Source: Arenibacter sp. P308M17
Lineage (GTDB): Bacteria > Bacteroidota > Bacteroidia > Flavobacteriales > Flavobacteriaceae
DNA: 64,000 nucleotides
NCBI RefSeq assembly: GCF_003426735.1
Contig: NZ_QVON01000007.1
Location: 1-64,000 of the forward strand
Direction of reading: 5' to 3'
A program made the translations under genes and the position numbers. This document shows positions 27,556-37,500 of the stretch, one piece after another. Below the pieces are notes generated by a model. It searched no databases and was not told the origin of the DNA. It worked only from the letters and a program-made list of their open reading frames with translations. The first letter of the stretch is position 1, and every line of letters starts with the position of its first letter.

Positions 27556-28374
27556 ATGAACAAAATACTCATTTTAGGGGCGAGCGGATTTATAGGCAAT
27601 GCCATTTACAAGGAGTTGAACTCCTATTTTGACACCTATGGTACCTATTATTCTTCCAGAAAAAGCTTTGAACACAATCAACAGTTCTTTAGGTACGACC
27701 TTGAAGAAGATGACGTATTTGATATTTTGAACAAGGTTAAGCCCGACCTCATCATTTCCGCCCTAAGGGGGAATTTCCAGGCGCAGGTAATGGCCCATCA
27801 ACATTTGGTGGAATACATCCAAAACAGGGATTGCAAATTGTATTTTATATCGTCTGCCAACGTTTTTGATGCCTATAGCAAATACCCCTCCTACGAAAAC
27901 GACAAGACCCTATCCGAAAGCATTTATGGCCGATTGAAGATTAAAATAGAAAATATGCTTCTAAGGATACCCGCGTCTAAAATGGCCATTCTTAGGGTAC
28001 CTATGGTTTTTGGAATAAATTCGCCAAGAATTAAAGAAATAAAGAGTGCCCTGACCGCTAAGGAACCCATTGAAGTATTCCCCAATCTGATCATTAACGT
28101 CACCAACGATGATAAGCTTACACAACAAATACATTACCTTATAAACCACAATAAGACGGGGGTCTTTCATTTGGGAAGTGTAGACCTGATACACCATGAA
28201 GATTTTATACGGGAAATTATAAACCGTTTGGGCAACTATCGGCCTATTTACAAACATGTATTTACTACCAATGAAGACCGTTATTTGGCGGTGTTGCCAA
28301 AATTGAACCGGCTGCCAAAAAATTTACTGTTCAACTATCAGGAGATTATAGACCATCATATCTTTAGCGAATAG
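27556..28374 (+). CDS. RmlD-like NAD(P)-dependent sugar-nucleotide reductase/epimerase
   Basis: A 272-residue extended short-chain dehydrogenase. The Rossmann motif KILILGASGFIGNAIY is at the N-terminus. The VKPDLIISALRGN segment corresponds to the NAD-side strand, and the catalytic Tyr-x-x-x-Lys is probably SIYGRLKIKIE. RmlD-like proteins reduce dTDP-4-keto sugars; the substrate here is unknown, and no rml genes are adjacent. It follows gcvT by 39 bases with an unusually strong Shine-Dalgarno site, which may give it separate translational control. Confidence 0.85.
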   Translation: MNKILILGASGFIGNAIYKELNSYFDTYGTYYSSRKSFEHNQQFFRYDLEEDDVFDILNKVKPDLIISALRGNFQAQVMAHQHLVEYIQNRDCKLYFISSANVFDAYSKYPSYENDKTLSESIYGRLKIKIENMLLRIPASKMAILRVPMVFGINSPRIKEIKSALTAKEPIEVFPNLIINVTNDDKLTQQIHYLINHNKTGVFHLGSVDLIHHEDFIREIINRLGNYRPIYKHVFTTNEDRYLAVLPKLNRLPKNLLFNYQEIIDHHIFSE

Positions 28375-28616
28375 GTGGCTTGGAATTGTACCGTTTTAAT
28401 TAACTTTATAAAAAGTAGCGGCATGAAATGAGCCATGACAATTCTGGACACCTTGTGACAATTATCGGGACGAAATGTTGATTGGTGAAACCGAAGGTTC
28501 ATGAACTTGGTAATGATAGGAATTATGTAAGTAATTAAACCCGCCTGTCCGCCCGTTCTGGTACGGAAGGGAACGAAGAAGTCGGGCAGGTCTGACCAAT
28601 AAAAAACAAATTAATA
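28375..28616. other. Intergenic stretch with a GC-rich REP-like palindrome
   Basis: No gene is seen. A GC-rich, partly self-complementary block (CCCGCCTGTCCGCCCG, about 28541-28556, and GTCGGGCAGG, about 28581-28590) resembles the palindromes found elsewhere in this window. Confidence 0.45.
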
Positions 28617-28810
28617 TCAACAGATGAAACGAGTATTAAGAAATTTAAAAATTATTTCACATCCCGATTGCTATCGAGAGTGGATGTTTAAAATTTTTAA
28701 TGTGAGAGCGTAGCGGTTACATACGTTCTTAACCTGCCCGACAGGCCATTCAGGCGGGTTTTTTAATTAATTTATTATCATATAATTACAAAAATTTAAA
28801 CGTATGAAAA
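28617..28810 (+). promoter_or_regulatory. Leader element of the pterin dehydratase gene, copy B of a duplicated leader
   Basis: Shares four ordered blocks with copy A: first block at 28624-28644, the 21-base identical block at 28687-28707, ACGTTCTTAA at 28723-28732 and the start-codon block at 28782-28810. AGAGCG here can still pair with CGTTCT through a G-U pair. Insertions differ: this copy has a short palindrome-like insert between blocks 1 and 2 and a GC-rich hairpin (CCTGCCCGACAGG..CAGGCGGG, 28733-28758) after block 3, followed by T-residues. Confidence 0.5.
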
Positions 28811-29091
28811 AATTATCGGAAACAGAAATAGAAAAAAGATTGGAAGAACTGGATGGGTGGGACTATGTAGATGGCGCCATTGAGACCTCCTTTGAATTTA
28901 AGAATTTTAAGGATACCTTCTCTGTAATGACCAGGATCGCCTTTGAATGTGAGTCGCAAAATCACCACCCAGAGTGGAACAATGTCTACAATTCCCTTAA
29001 TATCCGACTTTCCACCCACGATGCGGAGGGGGTTACGGACAAGGATTTCAAGTTGGCGCACAGTATTGAGGAAATTATTATCAGCAAGTAA
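28804..29091 (+). CDS. Pterin-4a-carbinolamine dehydratase
   Basis: A 95-residue DCoH/PhhB-like protein that dehydrates 4a-hydroxytetrahydrobiopterin, recycling the pterin cofactor used by aromatic amino acid hydroxylases. The family signature is clear: FKDTFSVMTRIAFECESQNH, HHPEWNNVYNSLNIRLSTHD, and EGVTDKDFKLAHSIEE, including the His-His pair and the distal His/Asp. It starts at ATG 28804 directly inside the duplicated leader element. No aromatic hydroxylase gene lies in the window. Confidence 0.93.
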   Translation: MKKLSETEIEKRLEELDGWDYVDGAIETSFEFKNFKDTFSVMTRIAFECESQNHHPEWNNVYNSLNIRLSTHDAEGVTDKDFKLAHSIEEIIISK

Positions 29092-29100
29092 ACTTAACCC

Positions 29101-29130
29101 TTGTGCCGGCATTAAAAATTGTTAAATTTG
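29101..29130 (+). promoter_or_regulatory. Promoter of the YebC gene (TTG-N19-TAAATTTG)
   Basis: TTG at 29101-29103, a 19-base spacer and TAAATTTG at 29123-29130 match the phylum consensus exactly, 30 bases before the start codon at 29160. Confidence 0.7.
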
Positions 29131-29159
29131 TTCCATTATTATTCTAACAAAACTAAGAA

Positions 29160-29870
29160 ATGGGAAGAGCTTTTGAGTTTAGAAAAGCACGTAAAATGAA
29201 AAGATGGTCCGCAATGTCGAAGGCCTTTACCAGAATAGGCAAGGACATTGTAATGGCGGTAAAAGAGGGAGGGGCAGACCCGAGCTCCAATGCACGGTTA
29301 AGGGCCGTTATCCAAAATGCCAAGGCGGTAAACATGCCCAAGGACAATGTGGAAAGGGCCATTAAACGGGCGTCTGACAAAAGTTTGGGCGACTTTAAGG
29401 AAGTGCTTTTTGAAGGATACGCACCCCATGGAATTGCCATTTTGGTAGAAACTGCCACGGACAACAATACCAGGACCGTGGCCAATATTAGAAGTTACTT
29501 CAACAAATGCAACGGTAGTTTGGGAACTTCGGGCTCGGTAGAATTCATGTTCGACCATACCTGCAACTTTAGGATTCCTGCCGAAGGAATAGATCCGGAG
29601 GAATTGGAACTGGAAATGATCGACTTTGGAGCCGAAGAAGTTTTTGCCGATGAGGACGGCATTTTGATCTATGCGCCCTTTGAAAGCTTCGGGGCCATAC
29701 AGAAAGAATTGGAAAATAGGGGTATTGAAATTCTATCTTCAGGTTTTGAACGTATTCCACAGGTCACCAAAGCCCTAAGCGAGGAAGAAGCGGCCGACGT
29801 AGAGAAACTTTTGGAAAAAATAGAAGAGGATGATGATGTACAGAACGTGTACCACAGTATGCAGGAATAG
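29160..29870 (+). CDS. YebC/TACO1-family regulatory or translation-factor protein
   Basis: A 236-residue YebC protein with the usual three-domain layout. The N-terminal GRAFEFRKARKMKRWSAMSK with AFTRIGKDIVMAVKEGG is followed by NARLRAVIQNAKAVNMPKDN, then EVLFEGYAPHGIAILVE and NIRSYFNKCNGSLGTSGSVE. The family was first described as DNA-binding regulators (PmpR); YebC and its mitochondrial relative TACO1 are now also linked to relief of ribosome stalling at proline stretches. Which role applies cannot be read here. It stands alone, with its own promoter. Confidence 0.93.
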   Translation: MGRAFEFRKARKMKRWSAMSKAFTRIGKDIVMAVKEGGADPSSNARLRAVIQNAKAVNMPKDNVERAIKRASDKSLGDFKEVLFEGYAPHGIAILVETATDNNTRTVANIRSYFNKCNGSLGTSGSVEFMFDHTCNFRIPAEGIDPEELELEMIDFGAEEVFADEDGILIYAPFESFGAIQKELENRGIEILSSGFERIPQVTKALSEEEAADVEKLLEKIEEDDDVQNVYHSMQE

Positions 29871-30032
29871 TGTTGGATTCCAGATGCTGGATACTAGATT
29901 TTAGATGTTGGAATTGAGAATTGATACTTTAGATAGACCATGGACTGAACCTGAAACCTTGAACTTTGACCCTGCCAACTGCCACTGCCAACTGAAAACT
30001 GTTACCGCCCACTCCTGTAAAAAGGTCTCGAT

Positions 30033-30066
30033 CCCCGCCCGAACGGACCGTTCGGTACTGGCGGGC
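30033..30066. repeat. GC-rich REP-like palindrome
   Basis: CCGAACGGACCGTTCGG (30039-30055) is a perfect 8-bp palindrome around one base, enclosed by CCCGCC and GGCGGG. It lies between the YebC gene and the beta-helix gene in otherwise nondescript DNA. Confidence 0.7.
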
Positions 30067-30115
30067 GCTTGACCGGACAAAACTTTTGGACAACTTTTAA
30101 CTTTAACCTTAATCC

Positions 30116-31210
30116 TTAGTGCAGCTCATCTTCCGTATGGATCATGAGCGACTTGTTCAAGGTAACAACGATAGTACCCTCATCGTCCATTGGGGTAACC
30201 GAGGTTATAAAATTGTTATGTTGGTTTCCTGAAGTTACTATTGGGTTGCCATACCAGTCATTTCCGTTATTGACAAAGATATTATTGGTAATAGTAGTTT
30301 TGGAATCATGTTTAAAACCTCCTCCGGTATTAATAATGGTTCCCGTATTTCCCTGAAACAGGTTCCCATCAAAAAGGGTATTGTTGGCCCCCAATGTATC
30401 CTCTCCCCAAGACGGGGTGTCACCGATCTTACTTGAAAAAGTAAATAACAGACGACCGGTATTGTTCACAAATTTGGAGTTTAATATTTGGTAGCGGTTT
30501 ACCCCCTTAAAATTGGCTATTTGATCATAATTTCCACTAAAAAGGCAATTGTCTATTTTTACGTAATGTTCTGTTGAAAAGATGAGGCCCCTATTGGAAA
30601 TAAATGACGAGCCGGTAATGGTAATTTTATTGGTATAATCATTTTCATTGTCCGATGTAAAATTGGGAGTGGATCCCCAATAGCTTCTAAATAGGGTAGC
30701 AGAATTATTTTCAAAAATGGAGTTGAAGATAGTAATGGAAGAATGGTCTCCCTTGGACCAAAATGCGGTTTGATTGGAAATTCCGACTACCCTTATCTCA
30801 GATGCCTTTACGGCAGAGCCCGAAACGGCAAAAATAGTTCCGTCCTTATAATTATCGGCAGAGTCGGTCAGGGTAAATCCTGAAATATCCAAAGCAAACC
30901 CCTTATTTACTACGAACATACGATAATTCCCTTCCCCTGAAATAGTGACATGTTCCGCCCCCGTTCCGATAATGGACAGGTTACTATTGATGTGAGGTAG
31001 ATCTGAAGATAATCTAAGAATGCCTTCCAATCCTTCCAAAAAAATTATCCTATGGATAACCGAATCGGCATTGGCCTCATTTATGGCCCAGCGCAGGGTT
31101 CCCCTACTGTTATCGTCGCCAAAATCGGTTACCACAAGCTCGGTTTGCGCAATGGATGTAAAAAAACATAGGACGGCAATTAAAAAAACGGTTATTTGGT
31201 TTCTCTTCAT
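30116..31210 (-). CDS. Secreted right-handed parallel beta-helix protein
   Basis: About 364 residues with a signal peptide (MKRNQITVFLIAVLCFFTSIAQ). The mature start LVVTDFGDDNSRGTLRWAIN is the classic opening of predicted parallel beta-helix proteins. The body repeats short strands such as ITIFNSIFENN, ITITGSSFISNRGLIFS, KIDNCLFSGNYDQI and ILNSKFVNNTG, as in pectate-lyase-like solenoids. I see no catalytic pectate lyase motif, so enzymatic activity is uncertain; polysaccharide binding is plausible. No T9SS sorting domain ends it. It follows the giant genes on the same strand, but a terminator and about 300 bases separate them. Confidence 0.85.
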   Translation of the reverse strand: MKRNQITVFLIAVLCFFTSIAQTELVVTDFGDDNSRGTLRWAINEANADSVIHRIIFLEGLEGILRLSSDLPHINSNLSIIGTGAEHVTISGEGNYRMFVVNKGFALDISGFTLTDSADNYKDGTIFAVSGSAVKASEIRVVGISNQTAFWSKGDHSSITIFNSIFENNSATLFRSYWGSTPNFTSDNENDYTNKITITGSSFISNRGLIFSTEHYVKIDNCLFSGNYDQIANFKGVNRYQILNSKFVNNTGRLLFTFSSKIGDTPSWGEDTLGANNTLFDGNLFQGNTGTIINTGGGFKHDSKTTITNNIFVNNGNDWYGNPIVTSGNQHNNFITSVTPMDDEGTIVVTLNKSLMIHTEDELH

Positions 31211-31464
31211 TCTCAATGGAATTTATACTACAAATGCTTATAATCCAACGTTATCCCTTAGTAAAAAAGGCATAACCCTTGTTCTTTAATAACGTATCGG
31301 GATTAAAATTAGTATTCCATATCCAGAATAGGTTTTATTATAGCGTTAAAGATGTGTAAGTGCCTGAAAATGTTGTGTACACGACCTAGGAGCATAATAA
31401 AGGACTCGTTTTCCTACATTGCGATTTACAAACCAAAGATGTTTTAGGTTTTTACCCCTCTGTA

Positions 31465-31499
31465 CAAAAAAAAGCACCGGATAAAACCCGGTGCTTTTA
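31465..31499 (-). terminator. Intrinsic terminator of the giant gene pair
   Basis: On the minus strand AAAAGCACCGG, a short loop, then CCGGTGCTTTTTTT forms a strong stem with a T-run, just past the stop codon at 31521. The rest of the 31217-31520 gap holds nothing else I recognise. Confidence 0.85.
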
Positions 31500-31520
31500 T
31501 ATTGAATCCCAAATTACATA

Positions 31521-34500
31521 TTACAGGCCACTGGGCACCTCCCCAGCAACATTAAAATTGGTTACCAACAGTGAAAAATCCTCCAATCCTACACTACCGT
31601 CCCCATTAAAGTCTGCACGGGGATCATAGCCGGTATTCCCAAAACCAATATTAAAGGTGGTGACCAAAACAGAGAAATCTTCCAACCCTACTGTATTGTC
31701 GTTGTTGGCATCCCCCACCCTTAGTTCCCCTATACTAAGATTGTTGTCTCCTGCCTCTAATGTTATGGTAGCGACTTTTTGTAAATGCATCCCTGTTTTA
31801 ACTGCTACTTCATACGTTCCCTGGGGAATACCATCTACTATAGCCTCCCCATTGGCAGTACCATTTGGGGTAAACTCCATTAAAGGTATAGTAGCTCCCA
31901 CTTCATATAATCCTACGGTTAACCCGATACTTTGATCGGTACGCCCCTGTAAGCTATAAGAGATGGTCATATCGGACTCAGCTGTTGAAGGATCATATTC
32001 AAGGACTATTGTATTGGATGCTACACTATTTATTCCATTATTTCCAGTTACTACGGCGATAAAATGATTGAGGCCTCCATTTGGTGTTCCGCCCGATCCC
32101 AATGTTTGGGTTAAGGTTACCGGAATATTCCCTACCCCGGATGCATTTAACTGAATGGTATACAGCTCTTTGGCCATAGCCTCATTTGCTTCAAAAGGAT
32201 CTATATCATAACCAATGGAAGGATTACCTGCATCAATGTACAATCTTCCATCTACCCTTAATAAGCTGACCATTGCATTGGGCTCGCCGTTAATTTGCAC
32301 CACTTGATTGGCCTCTGCAACTACTCTGGAAGCATTTGATCCCTCCACCAAAATGGAAGGTGCAACCAAACTATTGCTTTCACCATTTACAATGGCATCA
32401 GATCCTCCAAAGGAACCTTGGTCATACAAACTTGTTGAATAAACAACTCCACTGGCAAACTCTATGGTAATTGTAGCCCCGATCAGTTCAAATCCCGAAA
32501 TGGAACCCGCATCACCAGATGATAAATCGCCCTTAATGGTCGTTGGATCCATATCTATTCCGAACACAAAGGACTCTCCAGGATTAAAATCTGTAAAATT
32601 CAAAGATAAAACATCATATCCCTCCGCATTATTAACGCCATTATGGGGTTGAGAAAATACACTTAGGCAATCTTCATTGTCCGAACCTCCATTTCCAGGC
32701 ACTGTTAATCCAACAGCATTGGAGGAACTACCCGCATTACCAGCCGTTAAACACTTAGCCACACTATCCCCTGCAGTCCCTACCGGATCAAAAACTACAT
32801 CCATCATATATCCAGAAGCCGTATTGATAGTTACATTAACAATGTTATCATCTCCTGTATTATTTATGAAAAAGGAATTGTTATCAAAAGTTGAGGCTGC
32901 TATATCCGTTCCCGGGGTAACCATAACCGTCGCTTCCGGATTGCCTATTGGCAATGCGGTAATATTCCAATTAAAGTTAACTACTGTACTGGAGGACGGT
33001 TCACAGGCATCACTTACCGTTACAGCCACATTATAGGGACTATTTTCCGAAGCTCCAGGTGAACCGCCTTCATTCTGTAAAGATTGGGCACCATTCAATA
33101 AGGTATTATTTACTCCTGTTCCGGTATTATCTATATGGGTTAGTGCTATACGATCTATTTTATGACCTTCAGATCGCTCGTTCATAGTAATTGCGTATGT
33201 CCCAGGATTGGCAAAATAGGCATATATAGGCCAAGCATTATTATCTATGGTACGTGCATACCACGAATTGGCAATCGTATTGGTATATACCTTAAAGAAA
33301 CCGTTGATTCCTGGATTTTCAGTAACATGATCAGATCTTCCCTGAGAATTCCCTTTTGGCCAATACAGGGTTTTAGTGGTACTTGCCGGATTACTCAATT
33401 CATTAAGGAATTGTTGGGTTCCGGTAAGGTCTCCCCCCTGCACAGTAAAGAAATGAACGTCTGGAGTGTTCTCTATTTTAAACCAAGTATCATTTTTATC
33501 GGTAGAACTTGAACCAGAAATTGCCGATTTAACATGAAAGCGATATACTCCAGGTGTCGTAATTTCCACATTATAGTTAATACTTTGTCCATTTAGACCG
33601 GAGAAATGATCATTACCACCTACCAAATATGTTGTGCCCGAAGTGGTTTCAAGATTCCATCCTCCTGCTGTATCCACAAAATCGGTTTCTGCTTCTATGA
33701 TTACCAATCCATTGTTTTCCATAAAGGCCCCGGCCGTACCACTACCCGAACCACCAAGAATAGTCCCTGAAATAATTCCGGTTGTTGGATCAATGGTCAA
33801 ATTAGGCGGCAAATTAGTAGCCGAATAACTTAAGGGGCCACATGTATCCGTATTTTCATCATTTGCTATAATTTGTAGGTTTACCGTACCGCCATCTACA
33901 CCGATCTGCCCACCCGGATTGGCTACGACGGGTGGTAAACCGGAAGTAGGACTACCGGTAACATCCAATATTTCGATGCCCTTCAGGGAAGGGTTCTCAA
34001 TACCATGAATAAATTGGATATCCAAAGTCCCATCTGTAACGGTGATCCTGTGTGATACCATAAAAGCGCCCAGCGCTCCAGCTTTTGCAAAGGGATCAAT
34101 ATCATTAAATGTAGTGGGTACGGACCCTTCAACGGAAACATCGAATACCCTTTGCCCGGCAGCAATAATTTGATTGTACAATTCGGCAAAATAAAGTCTT
34201 ACCTCAACTTCCGTTCCAGCATCTACCGGAAATTGCCACAACATTTCTGGCGCACCCTCAGCGTCATATCTTTCTGTGGTAAACATATTACTAGGTGTTC
34301 CAGAAGGAAGTGATGCATGTGCCATATTAATAGGACCTGCATAGGCAGAACCGGAAGATTGATCAAATAATCCATTAGTTGCGGTTGCAGCTGCCAAATA
34401 TTGTGAGTTTCCAGCAATCCCAAAAGTTCCCTGATCCACACTCCAATCAGGATTGGGTGCGTCCGTTGCCGCAATCAACCCGCCACCTGCATTTACACGG

Positions 34501-37500
34501 TATAAAATAGTTGACACCTCTTCGCCACTGGCAATATCTATATTCGAAAATCCGTTACTACCATAGGCCATGACCAAAGTAGCTTCTTCCCCTGTTTGGG
34601 AGCCTATATGTTCAATTTGAATTGTCCGAGTAGTGCCTGCCTCTATAAGAAAACTGTTAGATCCAAGAATCTTAAAATTTGAAGCATTGGAACCGGTAAG
34701 TGCCAAGGACTTAACATAAACTCCCTGATTGCCCCCCGAAACACTTATCAATAAATCCTCTACCCCACCTTGAGGCACCGAAATATTGGAGGGCACTGCC
34801 AAGGTACTTGCAACAATAGCTGTCCCGGCTGGGTTATCAGTACCATAAACCTCCATTTTCGTTTGGCTACCACCACCTTGATTAGGTGATCCGGAAGTAA
34901 TCCATATACCATCTCCCGATACAATTCCCTGAGTACCATGACGTGGATTGTTCAAATCGCTCAGTGAAGTCCATGTATTGGTATTTATATCCAAGGCATC
35001 AGTATTAACATAGGCCTGACCATTTCCTTCACCACCAATTACGACCACTTTTCCATTAAAAGTAACTGTTCCGGAAGCAGCACGTGGGGTAGGTAAATTG
35101 CTGGATGCCGGAAGGGTTATCCAAGTTTTACTAACAAAATCATATACATCCACTTCTGGAATAACAGGAGCAAAAGTTCCTCCATCGCCGCCCGTAAGCC
35201 TACCACCTACTACATATAATTTATTGCCCACAACGGTAGCATGAAAATGATCCCGTGCACGTGGTATATCCCCCAGAACCGTCCATTTACCGGTAGCTGG
35301 ATCAAACTCATCAAACCATGGAATATAGCCACCATTATGCCCAATGGTATTACCTGCAATAACATAAAACTTACTGTTGTACATCACTAATCCTGCCGAA
35401 CCTCTTTTCCGTGCATTTGGAATGGCCGGACCTTGAATCCATGTATCGGATACAGGGTTGTACATATAAATATGATCGGCCGGAGCTTCATTTGGATATT
35501 CATTATCCTTAAAGGATCCAATAACCCAAATTAGCCCTTCATAAGCCACAGCTTGGAAGTGATTAAATTCGAATGGGGCAGTTGAGGCTGCCTGGGACCA
35601 CGAATTGGTATTGTAATCATAAATTTCTACTTTTTTGGCATTTTCCCTACCTCCGAACAAATAAAACTTATCTCCTGCTTGTACAAAGGAGTTTTCGTGT
35701 CTGGGAGTATGTTCCGTTACATTGGTTATATTGGTCCAATCACCAATTGGTTCACCGGCATTGGAAATAATCTCAATACCCTTAATATTGGGATTTTCAA
35801 TTCCCTTTATAAAATCGATATCCAGATTACCATCATTTACCTCAACAACAAAACTCTCAACGCCAGCATTGGCATACCCATAAACAGCTGTTTGATCAAA
35901 ATCGTTCAGCACAACCTGACCTTCTATGGCCACATCAAAAACCCGCACCCCATTTGATTGGGCACCAGTCCATACTTCTGCAAATAATAAATTAACGGTA
36001 TATGTTCCCTGTGAAAGTGGAATATTCCACTGCATATTCTCAGGTGCCAATAAGGTATTATATCTTTCTGTGGAGAATATACTGTTCGGATAGGGCGTAT
36101 TATTAACAAATGACCCTGGAAGTGCTACTCCATAGGTTTCATCCTCAGAGGATGAATTTACGTACTGGGACGGTGTTCCATTTTGTGCATTGCCGTTGGC
36201 ACCACTTGCCGCCTGGTCTTCTTCCCAGTTTAATGGCGAGGCATCGTTGGAAGCCACCACATTACCACCAGCATTGATACGGTATAGCACAGTATTGGGT
36301 ACATTGGGGTTGTTGACCGTCCATGCAAAATTGACATTTGCCGGTGTAGACGACGGCTTGCTTACCGTAACCGTAACATTGTACTGGCCTGCATCTTCTG
36401 CATAGGAAGAAATAGTACCCAAAATAGCGCCTTGAGTTGGCTCAATACTTAATCCGGGGGGCAATCCCGTAACTGTAAAAGTAAAATTCTCATTGGGATC
36501 ACCTCCACTTGCCGTAATATTCAATGTAGGTGTATCCCCTGGATTATTTATTTGATTGGCAACAGGATCAATGCTTATCGGTATATTTGCCACACTCCCT
36601 GCACCAAGTATTTCAATGGCATTGATTAACGGATTTTCGGTTTGATGTATAAATTCAATATTTAATACCCCATCATTTACGGTTACCTGATAACTTTCCA
36701 TGGCACCTACCATATTTCCATATTGCCCCGATAAATCCTTATCGTTAATGACCAACGCCCCTTCCAGATTAACATCAAACACTCGCTGTCCAGGTGATCC
36801 GGTGCCTTCATAACCATTTCCCATATATAGGTTCACTGTAAAGGTTCCGTTACCTGTATTAAATGCCCATTCCATCTCAGGAAGCTCTTCCGCATCCCAT
36901 CGCTCTTGTGCAAAAATGGCCTGTGGAGCATAGGTAGGTACCGAAGAATGCCTACCAGTAATATTATGGGCGGTAGTATTTCCAGTGTTAACAGTAAAAT
37001 TGGTTCCGCCCGATGCTCCGGCAACATCATTGGCTGCCCAATCCGGATTGGGAGAGTCTGTTGCCGCTATTGTTGCTCCACCAGCATTTACCCTAAATAA
37101 AACCGCAGGTTGTTCGGTGACATTTACAGTGAAAATTTGTTCTACAAACAACAAATTGGAATCCGTTGCCCTTATGGTAATAGTTGAACTGGCCTCGGAA
37201 TCGGGATAATCCAAAGTGAGGATATTCCCTGCAATGTTGGCACCTATAGCTGGGTTGGTATTATCAGAAACTGTGTAAGTTAAATTTCCTACACCTTGGT
37301 CATCCCCAAAATAATCGTTAAGATCAATATTTTGGTTTGGAGAATCAATCAACTTTTCCAAATTGGCCAAAGGCTGGGAAACTGTTGGCTGGCTACCGGT
37401 TACATTCAGATAGTCCCATGTTCCCTCTACCTCCTGCCCTGCAGCATTGGAGGTTCCGATCAACCCTACCGCCAAAATGGTAGAGGATTGTTGTATGGCC

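Noticed and set aside
30116..31210. Pectate lyase activity for the beta-helix protein
   Set aside because: The repeat pattern fits a parallel beta-helix, but no catalytic lyase motif could be identified, so only the fold is claimed.
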